Part shown: in pieces, positions 1 to 5,000 of the stretch | Layout of the letters: every line of letters begins with the position of its first letter | How positions within the stretch are numbered: the first letter of the stretch is position 1 | NCBI GenBank assembly: GCA_900552855.1 | Contig: USBG01000113.1 | Coordinates: 1 to 5,071, forward strand | Reading direction: 5' to 3' | Source: an uncultured Phascolarctobacterium sp. | GTDB lineage: Bacteria > Bacillota > Negativicutes > Acidaminococcales > Acidaminococcaceae | DNA: 5,071 nt | Notes under the pieces: model-generated | What the model was told of the DNA's origin: nothing | What the model saw: only the letters and a program-made list of their open reading frames with translations | The model's database searches: none | Made by a program: the position numbers and the translations under genes

Positions 1-1128
1 CCAACCATATTTTTTATAGTAATTTTGAGGAAGATTTTCAGACTTAGTAAATTCAAATCCTGCTACTAAAGTATGATTATCATCAAACTTCTTAACAAAC
101 TGATCACTTACAACATGAGTTTTATAGTAAGAACCAAAATTTTGAGAATACTCATATGAACCTTTATACGCTTCAAAATAATCTAAATTATATCTTTCCG
201 TTCTATAAATCAGCTTATTAGATGTATCATCATCAAAGTTCCATGTATGGGACATTGTTGTGTCTTGTGTATAATTAGCACCCTTTATTTTTTGATAGCC
301 AGCTATTGCATCATAATCTTCAGGAAACGGGTCCACACCTCTAAAATCAGCACTACTTTCATTATAACTAATGCCAACTTCATGTTTATTTTCAATTCTA
401 GTTGTTAAATCAATACCGCCAGCATGGGATTCATACTTATTTTCCCATTTTACACCATGGCCGTCCTTATAATCCCCCTTCTTGTCTTCATCATAATAGA
501 CATTCCAAGATACTACGCCTTCAGTTCCGCTATTAGAGACGTGATATGCTTCCTTGTCAAAACTACCAGTAACAGCCTTTAAAGTGGTTTTATTTTCATT
601 ACCTTTTTTAGTAATAATATTGATAACGCCACCTGCAGCATCACTACCATAAAGAACGCCTGCAGCGCCTTTTAATACCTCAATGCGTTCAACATTATCC
701 ATGTTACTAATCAAATTCATTTTAATGGCTCTATCGCCACCGCCAACGGGAGTCATACGCACACCATCAACCAAAACTAGTACATTTTTAGAGCCATTAA
801 TCATAACTGGTGCATTAATCTGTGCATTTAAAGCCTGAGAGCCGCTATAGTTTTGAAACTGCACACCAGGAACAGCAGTCAGTGCTTTATCTAAAGTATC
901 ATAATGCATTCTTTCAATATCGGCTTTAGTAATTACATTGATGTTTGCGTTTGCATTAAAGATGGTTTGCTCGGTACGGTTTGCAGTTACTACGTATTCG
1001 TCCAGAGCAAAGGATTGGATTTCTTCTTTTTGAGTTTTTTCTTCAGCTGCATAACCAAGAGAGGTAAAGCCTGCGCACATTACAGAAAGAATGCAAGCAG
1101 TTGCAAGCTTTTTGTTTACAAATTTCAT
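1..1128 (-). CDS. btuB: BtuB-like TonB-dependent outer-membrane receptor, 3' part outside window
   Basis: This gene encodes the N-terminal 376 residues of a TonB-dependent outer-membrane receptor, most likely for cobalamin. Seen: a signal peptide (charged MKFVNKK, hydrophobic residues 9-24, cleavage near A27 in GYA-AEE). A TonB box DEYVVTANR follows at residues 43-51, close to the DTLVVTANR box of E. coli BtuB. The plug domain spans about 55-175 and includes VLVLVDGVR (116-124) and RIEVLKGAAGVLYGSDAAGG (148-167). The first beta-barrel strands follow, rich in alternating aromatic and polar residues. The start is fixed by AAGGAG at 1138-1143, nine bases upstream. The frame is still open at base 1; full-length family members have roughly 600-700 residues. 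A cobalamin riboswitch and leader terminator lie directly upstream, so B12 uptake with B12-repressed expression is inferred. A related corrinoid or other siderophore-type ligand remains possible. Confidence 0.92.
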   Translation of the reverse strand, partial: MKFVNKKLATACILSVMCAGFTSLGYAAEEKTQKEEIQSFALDEYVVTANRTEQTIFNANANINVITKADIERMHYDTLDKALTAVPGVQFQNYSGSQALNAQINAPVMINGSKNVLVLVDGVRMTPVGGGDRAIKMNLISNMDNVERIEVLKGAAGVLYGSDAAGGVINIITKKGNENKTTLKAVTGSFDKEAYHVSNSGTEGVVSWNVYYDEDKKGDYKDGHGVKWENKYESHAGGIDLTTRIENKHEVGISYNESSADFRGVDPFPEDYDAIAGYQKIKGANYTQDTTMSHTWNFDDDTSNKLIYRTERYNLDYFEAYKGSYEYSQNFGSYYKTHVVSDQFVKKFDDNHTLVAGFEFTKSENLPQNYYKKYGW

Positions 1129-1174
1129 TACTACACACTCCTTAAAATTATCTTCCGGGCCATGATTTATGCAA

Positions 1175-1202
1175 TAAAAAAGGACTGCTACAGCTGCAGT
1201 CC
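1175..1202 (-). terminator. Leader terminator of the cobalamin riboswitch (expression platform)
   Basis: In the minus-strand RNA, GGACTGC and GCAGTCC form a perfect 7-bp stem around a 7-nt loop (arms 1196-1202 and 1182-1188). A T-run (TTTTTTATT) follows at once. It lies between the aptamer and the SD of the receptor gene, so it would stop transcription before the gene. This is the classical position for a riboswitch attenuator. Confidence 0.88.
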
Positions 1203-1301
1203 ATGCCATGTCCGAGAAAGCTGGTGCACCTGTATAAATGCAAGTAGTCCTACCTACTGCATCCGTCATACAGCTCATACACGCAAGCCTACGGAAGTCC
1301 T

Positions 1302-1464
1302 TATCAACAGCGCCCTGACTTAGTTCATTGCACCCTTGTCCCTTTGCTAGAGGATTATGACAAGCTTGCTCCCATCACAGTTGCGGTACAGTTTTGGATT
1401 CGCACCAAATTCCCTATTGATAATTGTTTTCAATATTTTTAAGATATATCACCCAACTTTAATA
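1302..1464 (-). promoter_or_regulatory. Cobalamin (B12) riboswitch aptamer
   Basis: The minus strand carries the conserved cobalamin aptamer elements in order: GGGTG after the P1 strand, ATAGGGAA, GGTGCGAATCC, ACTGTACCGCAACTGTGA, a short variable P6-P7 part with GGGACAAGGG, then AAGTCAGG followed by CTG. A P1 helix can be drawn between TATTAA (1459-1464) and TTGATA (1302-1307) with one G-U pair. The B12-box part is compressed compared with the usual GCCACTG...GGGAAGG, so the outer arms may be unusual. The element sits between a promoter and a leader terminator upstream of a BtuB-like receptor. Binding of a cobalamin is expected to switch the receptor gene off. The subclass (adenosyl- versus methyl/aquo-cobalamin) cannot be decided by eye. 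Confidence 0.92.
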
Positions 1465-1491
1465 GTAATATATCTCATTACGTTATGTGTT

Positions 1492-1521
1492 ATTATAGCA
1501 TCTTATCCACCTTCAATGCAA
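1492..1521 (-). promoter_or_regulatory. Promoter of the riboswitch-btuB transcript
   Basis: A perfect -10 TATAAT (1492-1497) is preceded by TGC, giving an extended -10 (TGnTATAAT). A -35-like TTGCAT lies at 1516-1521 with an 18-bp spacer. Transcription would start near 1485, about 20 nt ahead of the aptamer P1 strand and about 357 nt ahead of the receptor start codon. This fits a leader that contains the whole riboswitch. Confidence 0.75.
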
Positions 1522-1606
1522 GAGCTATTTTTATTATTTTCACTCTAATTATTAAACCATTATCAATAATTATTTCTATTTATTTTATATTCTATTTGTG
1601 ATTTAA

Positions 1607-1644
1607 TCAATAATAAAACCCCTATAGATGCTTCTACAGGGGTT
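1607..1644 (-). terminator. Intrinsic terminator
   Basis: The arms are 1617-1628 and 1633-1644: AACCCCTGTAGA, loop AGCA, TCTATAGGGGTT in the minus-strand RNA, a 12-bp stem with one G-U pair. TTTTATTATT follows the stem. The one non-Watson-Crick position pairs only in minus-strand RNA (U-G, versus A-C on plus), and the T-run is on that side, so it acts on minus-strand transcripts. It would end transcripts of the small exported protein and/or the candidate small RNA, and insulates the btuB promoter. Confidence 0.85.
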
Positions 1645-1719
1645 ATTGTGAAAATCATGCATATTATAAGTGCTTTATTAAGGCCTTAAATCATTGCAAG
1701 CTAGCTTATTCTGTTATGA
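1607..1719 (-). ncRNA. Candidate small RNA (promoter-to-terminator, no ORF)
   Basis: A good sigma-A-type promoter (1726-1754) predicts a start near 1719, and an intrinsic terminator ends at about 1607. This gives a transcript of about 110 nt. No ORF with a usable start and SD lies inside it. It contains two perfect palindromes, AAGCTAGCTT (1698-1707) and TTAAGGCCTTAA (1678-1689), which could form hairpins or be protein sites. No known RNA family is recognised. Alternatively the promoter is spurious in AT-rich DNA and the segment is only the 3' UTR of the upstream gene. Confidence 0.3.
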
Positions 1720-1725
1720 TAATTT

Positions 1726-1754
1726 ATTATAATTATCCTTGAAATCTAATGCAA
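1726..1754 (-). promoter_or_regulatory. Promoter candidate for a short transcript
   Basis: TTGCAT (1749-1754), a 17-bp spacer, then a perfect TATAAT (1726-1731) on the minus strand. The same TTGCAT hexamer is used by the btuB and groES promoters in this window. No gene begins between here and the terminator at 1617-1644, which makes a small RNA or a chance match the two readings. Confidence 0.5.
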
Positions 1755-1837
1755 AGTTATTATTGATTACAATGCATTCTACACACTGATTACCTATAGC
1801 AATCAACTATACCAATGTATATCCGCCAAATAGCGTA

Positions 1838-1905
1838 TTATTCTGCCGTGAATTCTACTATATGTTCACCGCAATAACAATACGTCTGTCCTATTACATC
1901 AGGTT
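1838..1905 (-). other. Out-of-frame coding-like tail after the small Cys protein (possible frameshift remnant)
   Basis: Just past the TAA at 1906-1908, the frame one base over is open from 1942 to a TAA at 1838-1840. It reads about 23 residues past the stop position, including QTYCYCGEHIVEF with a CxCxxH cluster. The frame has no ATG and no SD. One extra A in the AAA run before the stop would join it to the upstream protein, giving about 144 residues and six cysteines. It could also be a chance open frame; 34 codons is short. Confidence 0.3.
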
Positions 1906-2271
1906 TTATTTCTTCACCTCTGAAGCGTATGCAGGCGCTGGCTTAAATGTTTCAGCCAAGCCTATTAAAAGATTATCAAAGACGTCGTTATTTTTAGAAG
2001 AAATATGGCACACAATTACATCACGATCATATTGCTTCAGTGTTTCTGGTGCTACAGCTTCACCATCCTTGCAAATTATGCACACCGGATTTTTTTTGCC
2101 CTCCGTTGCGGAAGACACCTTTATAACCTTGTTGCAAATAACGGTGCCATCGGCTACATCGCTAATAATTTCTTCAGTAAAATCCTCTACGGCATAATTA
2201 GTCTTAACGTAGTTCACTGCAGAAAATACCACCGCTATACCAAGAACAAATGTCAAAATAGTCTTCTTCAT
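1906..2271 (-). CDS. Small exported or membrane-anchored four-cysteine protein, unknown function
   Basis: A 121-residue protein that I do not recognise. The ATG at 2269-2271 is chosen over an upstream in-frame ATG (2304), because AAAGGG at 2281-2286 is correctly spaced and the next residues (MKKTILTFVLGIAVVFSA) form a signal peptide or N-terminal anchor. The upstream ATG would also overlap the predicted -10. Cleavage might occur after A27 (NYA-VED). The mature part is mixed polar with Cys46, a CxxC pair at Cys64-Cys67 (CIIC) and Cys88, suggesting a disulfide or metal site in the periplasm; this is inference. The C-terminus is Pro/Ala-rich, ending in SEVKK. It has its own promoter (2303-2331) and is monocistronic. 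A different frame immediately downstream is open and Cys-rich, so the C-terminus may be altered by a one-base indel. Confidence 0.75.
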   Translation of the reverse strand: MKKTILTFVLGIAVVFSAVNYVKTNYAVEDFTEEIISDVADGTVICNKVIKVSSATEGKKNPVCIICKDGEAVAPETLKQYDRDVIVCHISSKNNDVFDNLLIGLAETFKPAPAYASEVKK

Positions 2272-2302
2272 AATCGTCGTCCCTTTCATAAATAATGCAA
2301 GC

Positions 2303-2331
2303 ATTATATTTACTCTCTTTATTAATATTAA
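2303..2331 (-). promoter_or_regulatory. Promoter of the small Cys protein gene
   Basis: Perfect TATAAT (2303-2308) with a weak -35 TTAATA (2326-2331) and a 17-bp spacer on the minus strand. The start would be near 2296, giving a 5' UTR of about 25 nt with the AAAGGG SD. Small inverted repeats overlap both parts: AATGC-AA-GCATT (2294-2305) at the -10/start and TTAATATTAA (2322-2331) at the -35. The weak -35 fits activation by a bound regulator. Confidence 0.6.
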
Positions 2332-2360
2332 CAGTCCAAGATTAACGCAAGCTTAAACTA

Positions 2361-2378
2361 ATGTAAAATCTATGTAAA
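2361..2378 (-). promoter_or_regulatory. Direct-repeat activator site candidate (Pho-box-like)
   Basis: Two identical TTTACAT heptamers (2372-2378 and 2361-2367) lie 11 bp apart, start to start. This is the geometry of OmpR/PhoB-family response-regulator sites; Bacillus PhoP boxes are TTAACA-like repeats of this spacing. The pair ends about 30 bp upstream of the weak -35 of the small Cys protein promoter. The regulator is unknown and chance is possible in AT-rich DNA. Confidence 0.3.
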
Positions 2379-2441
2379 GCATCGGTATTTCATATCCTGT
2401 AGCGTTTAATTATAATCTGCCATCAATATTCAGCACATTTC

Positions 2442-2470
2442 TTAAAAATAGTTATTCCACCTATTTTTAA
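2442..2470. repeat. 10-bp perfect inverted repeat
   Basis: TTAAAAATAG (2442-2451) and CTATTTTTAA (2461-2470) are perfect reverse complements around a 9-nt centre. The stem is almost all A-T and no GC clamp is present, so a protein-binding site is as likely as an RNA hairpin. Confidence 0.55.
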
Positions 2471-2490
2471 TGCTAAAAGCTTAAGCATTA
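2468..2490. repeat. 7-bp inverted repeat adjoining the previous one
   Basis: TAATGCT (2468-2474) and AGCATTA (2484-2490) flank a 9-nt centre that includes AAGCTT. The centre length equals that of the overlapping inverted repeat at 2442-2470. It resembles the AATGC-AA-GCATT repeat at 2294-2305, so the same regulator could be involved. Confidence 0.4.
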
Positions 2491-2678
2491 CCACTTGCAA
2501 TATCAATTCTTATTTGTGTACTTATTTCTATTTATTTTATTACTGTTCTTGATTGATTATACTATATAATTTCTTCTAACACAACTTATTATTTTCTATG
2601 TTTTTTTACTAATTTAGCAAATTTCCTATATCAAATCACTTAAATTCATTATACAAAATTTGTAACAAAGCTTTTTGA

Positions 2679-2718
2679 CAAATAAAAAATCCCCTACAGA
2701 TTTCTCTGCAGGGGATTT
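2679..2718 (-). terminator. Intrinsic terminator of groES-groEL
   Basis: The arms are 2687-2700 and 2705-2718. The minus-strand RNA reads AAATCCCCTGCAGA, tetraloop GAAA, TCTGTAGGGGATTT, a 14-bp stem with one G-U pair, running into TTTTTTATTTG. It lies 44 bp past the groEL stop codon. The stable GNRA-type loop, GC core and T-run on the minus side make this a strong terminator for the operon. Confidence 0.93.
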
Positions 2719-2722
2719 GATG

Positions 2723-2732
2723 GAGGCGCCTC
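2723..2732. repeat. 10-bp GC-rich palindrome after groEL
   Basis: GAGGCGCCTC is a perfect palindrome in the groEL 3' UTR, between the stop codon and the terminator. It stands out from the AT-rich surroundings. It may stabilise the 3' end of the transcript or be incidental. Confidence 0.35.
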
Positions 2733-2762
2733 AAGTACGCCTTATTTCATTTTAGTGGCAGA

Positions 2763-4388
2763 TTACATCATGCCAGGCATGCCGCCCATAGGAGGCATAG
2801 CAGGAGCAGCAGCTTCCGGAGCCGGTTTGTCAGCTACAATGGATTCAGTGGTCAGAACCAGTGCTGCGATGCTTGCTGCGTTTTGCAGTGCGCTTCTGGT
2901 AACCTTGGTGGGGTCAACGATGCCTTCTGCAATCATATCAACATATTTTTCGGTCAGTGCGTTGAAGCCTACACCCTTGCGGCTGCGTTTGATGGTGTCA
3001 ACGATAACAGCGCCTTCCAGACCAGCATTGTAAGCGATTTGACGAACAGGCTCTTCGATAGCACGTTTAACGATTTCTACGCCAGTTTTTTCGTCGCCAA
3101 CAGCTTTGATTTTAGCCAGAGCAGGTTGTACTTGCAGAAGTGCAGTACCGCCACCAGCTACAATACCTTCTGCAACAGCAGCACGAGTTGCGTTCAGAGC
3201 GTCTTCAATGCGCAGTTTCTTTTCTTTCAGCTCAACCTCGGTAGCAGCACCAACCTTGATTACAGCTACGCCGCCAGCCAGTTTAGCCAAACGCTCTTGC
3301 AGTTTTTCTTTATCGAATTCGGAAGTGGTTTCCGGAATTTGTGCACGGATTTGAGCAACACGAGCAGCGATTACGTCTTTGTCGCCTTGGCCATCAACGA
3401 TGGTGGTCATTTCTTTAGTTACACGAACTTGACCAGCTTGGCCCAGGTCAGCAACGGTTGCACTGTCCAGCTTACGGCCAACTTCTTCGCTGATTACGGT
3501 AGCACCGGTCAGGATAGCGATGTCTTGCAGCATTGCTTTACGACGGTCACCAAAGCCAGGAGCTTTAACAGCTACAGCCTTGAAGGTACCACGCAGCTTG
3601 TTAACAACCAGGGTTGCCAGTGCTTCGCCTTCAATATCTTCAGCAATAATCAGCAGCTCACGACCAGCTTGTACTACTTTTTCCAGTACAGGCATAATGT
3701 CTTGAATCATGGTGATTTTTCTATCGGTAATGAATACCATGGGGTTATTCATAACAGCTTCCATTTTTTCAGCGTCAGTAGCCATGTAGGGGGAGATGTA
3801 GCCACGGTCAAATTGCATACCTTCTACAGTTTCCAGGCAGGTTTCCATGGTTTTGGATTCTTCAACGGTGATAACGCCGTCATCGCCAACTTTTTCCATA
3901 GCGTCTGCAATCAGGTTGCCAATTTCTTCGTCAGCAGCGGAGATGGAAGCAACTTGTGCTTTAGCAGCCTTGGTTTCAACCTTTTGAGAAACAGCTTGCA
4001 GCTCTTCAACCAAAACATCTACTGCTTTTTTGATGCCTTTTTTCAGAACCATGGGGTTAGCACCAGCAGCTACGTTACGCATACCTTCGTTAATCATAGC
4101 TTGTGCCAGAACGGTTGCAGTGGTGGTGCCATCGCCAGCAACATCATTGGTTTTGATGGAAACCTCTTTAACCAGTTGAGCACCCATGTTTTCAAAGGGA
4201 TCTTCCAGCTCGATGTCACGAGCAATGGTTACACCGTCGTTGGTGATGGTGGGAGCACCATATTTCTTTTCTAATACTACGTTACGGCCTTTAGGACCAA
4301 GGGTTACTTTTACAGCATCAGCCAGTGCGTTTACGCCACGCTCCAGGCTACGACGAGCTTCTTCGTTGAACAGGATTTGTTTAGCCAT
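2763..4388 (-). CDS. groEL: Chaperonin GroEL (Hsp60), 60 kDa subunit
   Basis: The 541-residue cytosolic chaperonin subunit forms the double heptameric ring that folds proteins with ATP under the GroES lid. Length is normal for the family (540-550). Visible landmarks are the N-terminal equatorial domain with TLGPKGRNV (29-37), D51 and the ATP/Mg motif DGTTT (86-90). The apical domain (about 190-375) follows, with RGYISPY (195-201). The catalytic aspartate is in RIEDAL (D396), the AGGG loop at 411-414, and DPTKV at 492-496. The C-terminal tail ends in the Met/Gly-rich MGGMPGMM. AAGGAG at 4398-4403 lies nine bases before the ATG. groES is 71 bp upstream, and both are controlled from the CIRCE promoter. 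One oddity: the family signature reads AAVAEGIVAGGG, with Ala406 where Asp, Glu or Gln is usual. Confidence 0.99.
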   Translation of the reverse strand: MAKQILFNEEARRSLERGVNALADAVKVTLGPKGRNVVLEKKYGAPTITNDGVTIARDIELEDPFENMGAQLVKEVSIKTNDVAGDGTTTATVLAQAMINEGMRNVAAGANPMVLKKGIKKAVDVLVEELQAVSQKVETKAAKAQVASISAADEEIGNLIADAMEKVGDDGVITVEESKTMETCLETVEGMQFDRGYISPYMATDAEKMEAVMNNPMVFITDRKITMIQDIMPVLEKVVQAGRELLIIAEDIEGEALATLVVNKLRGTFKAVAVKAPGFGDRRKAMLQDIAILTGATVISEEVGRKLDSATVADLGQAGQVRVTKEMTTIVDGQGDKDVIAARVAQIRAQIPETTSEFDKEKLQERLAKLAGGVAVIKVGAATEVELKEKKLRIEDALNATRAAVAEGIVAGGGTALLQVQPALAKIKAVGDEKTGVEIVKRAIEEPVRQIAYNAGLEGAVIVDTIKRSRKGVGFNALTEKYVDMIAEGIVDPTKVTRSALQNAASIAALVLTTESIVADKPAPEAAAPAMPPMGGMPGMM

Positions 4389-4436
4389 TTTATATCGCTC
4401 CTTATATCAGTTAAATTTAATATATCAGTTGCTGTC

Positions 4437-4458
4437 TTAGCAGCAGTCAGCTTGCTAA
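4437..4458 (-). repeat. Hairpin in the groES-groEL spacer
   Basis: TTAGCA and TGCTAA are 6-bp inverted arms around a 10-nt loop, beginning one base after the groES stop codon in the transcript. There is no T-run, so it is not a terminator. It could mark an RNA processing point or protect the mRNA. An overlapping alternative stem is TGCTG/CAGCA (4430-4434 and 4441-4445). The arms happen to match the outer six bases of CIRCE. Confidence 0.4.
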
Positions 4459-4459
4459 A

Positions 4460-4747
4460 TTATTTTTCGATTACAGCCAGCAGGTCACGTTCGCTCAGGA
4501 TCAGATAATCCTTGCCATCGTGTTTAACCTCAGCGCCACAATATTTAGCGAAAATTACTTCATCGCCAACTTTTACTTCCGGTTGAACCAGAACGCCATT
4601 TTCATATTTGCCACGGCCAACAGCTACAACCAAGCCTTGTACCGGTTTTTCTTTAGATGCAGTATCAGGCAGATAAATGCCAAATTCAGTTTTTTCTTCT
4701 TTAATAACGGGTTCTACTACTACGTGGTCAGCTAACGGTTTCAACAT
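4460..4747 (-). CDS. groES: Co-chaperonin GroES (Hsp10)
   Basis: A 95-residue cytosolic co-chaperonin that forms the heptameric lid of GroEL. The start at 4745-4747 (MLKPLADHVVVEP) is chosen because it matches the family N-terminus and has AAAGGGG (4756-4762) eight bases upstream. An upstream in-frame ATG at 4784-4786 has no such support. Visible parts are the core strand PLADHVVVEP (4-13), the GroEL-binding mobile loop about 17-34 with the hydrophobic tripeptide IYL (24-26), and the glycine-rich roof region around GRGKYENG (44-51). VKVGDEVIFAKYCG (58-71) and the terminal YLILSERDLLAVIE follow. Length is typical. It is the first gene of the groESL operon, about 80 nt from the predicted transcription start, with CIRCE in its 5' UTR. 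Confidence 0.98.
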   Translation of the reverse strand: MLKPLADHVVVEPVIKEEKTEFGIYLPDTASKEKPVQGLVVAVGRGKYENGVLVQPEVKVGDEVIFAKYCGAEVKHDGKDYLILSERDLLAVIEK

Positions 4748-4795
4748 TATGAAAACCCCTTTCTTATGTATAAAATGTGAGAGCAAACAATATTG

Positions 4796-4822
4796 TTAGC
4801 ACTCCTTATATCTGAGTGCTAA
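4796..4822. promoter_or_regulatory. CIRCE element (HrcA operator)
   Basis: TTAGCACTC (4796-4804), a 9-bp centre, and GAGTGCTAA (4814-4822) form the full CIRCE consensus with no mismatch. It begins about 5 nt past the predicted groES transcription start. HrcA bound here represses groESL until heat or misfolded-protein load withdraws GroEL from HrcA. hrcA itself is not in the window. Confidence 0.98.
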
Positions 4823-4833
4823 TTACAATTCTT

Positions 4834-4861
4834 ATTATATCCATATTCCAGAAAAATGCAA
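4834..4861 (-). promoter_or_regulatory. groESL promoter
   Basis: TTGCAT (4856-4861), a 16-bp spacer and a perfect TATAAT (4834-4839) on the minus strand. The start falls near 4827, just upstream of CIRCE, which is the standard arrangement for a sigma-A, HrcA-repressed chaperonin operon. Confidence 0.85.
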
Positions 4862-4892
4862 TACCTTTGACCATATATTTTACAAATTTTTC

Positions 4893-5000
4893 TTAAATTT
4901 TCATAACGAACGGCAAAATTTCAGTCACGAAGGTAAATTTTGCTATCTTGAATGCCATTTTTGAACCTGTGAATGGCAAAATTGCACTATCGAATGCCAT
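4893..5000 (-). CDS. Candidate 35-residue heptad-repeat peptide
   Basis: An ATG-started frame of exactly five 7-codon repeats, encoded by the 21-bp tandem repeat. The first unit is MAFDSAI and the third MAFKIAK. Phe (codon TTC) is invariant at position 3 of all five units, position 1 is Met, Leu or Phe, and position 7 is Ile or Lys. The peptide is hydrophobic with net charge about +2 and has no recognised family. GAGAAG lies about 8 nt upstream of the ATG as a weak SD; no convincing promoter was seen. The TAA (4893-4895) falls directly after the fifth unit, 31 bp before the groES -35. It could equally be an intergenic repeat that happens to be open: a 21-bp period preserves a frame once it is free of stops. 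Confidence 0.3.
   Translation of the reverse strand: MAFDSAILPFTGSKMAFKIAKFTFVTEILPFVMKI

Larger units (their letters stand above)
2379..2678. other. AT-rich intergenic region without a gene
   Basis: No ORF with a plausible start and SD was seen on either strand between the groESL terminator and the regulatory DNA of the small Cys protein gene. The stretch is strongly AT-rich. It contains the two inverted repeats at 2442-2490 and a 19-bp low-complexity T/A stretch (2522-2540) also found at 1570-1588. No tRNA or known RNA element was recognised. Confidence 0.6.

Noticed and set aside
904..1323. 139-codon plus-strand frame over the btuB start and leader
   Set aside because: It overlaps the receptor N-terminus, terminator and riboswitch, and its composition (Cys, Phe and Ser runs) looks non-coding.
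1357..1548. 63-codon plus-strand frame with hydrophobic residues
   Set aside because: It is the complement of the riboswitch aptamer and promoter. The hydrophobicity comes from AT-rich DNA.
1570..1588. 19-bp T/A stretch repeated at 2522-2540
   Set aside because: It is low-complexity sequence in two AT-rich intergenic regions, with no other shared context.
1692..1731. Plus-strand promoter-like hexamers (TTGCAA ... TATGAT)
   Set aside because: The spacing is poor (15 bp) and no plus-strand gene follows.
1904..1916. Programmed -1 frameshift at the end of the small Cys protein
   Set aside because: The bases before the stop (G AAG AAA T) do not form a good slippery heptamer and no downstream stimulatory structure was seen. 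An indel or chance is more likely.
2883..4274. 463-codon open frame on the plus strand opposite groEL
   Set aside because: It is antisense to an unmistakable groEL and its length reflects the biased codon use of that gene. The translation is rich in Phe, Ser and Asn with no family resemblance, and no SD was seen.
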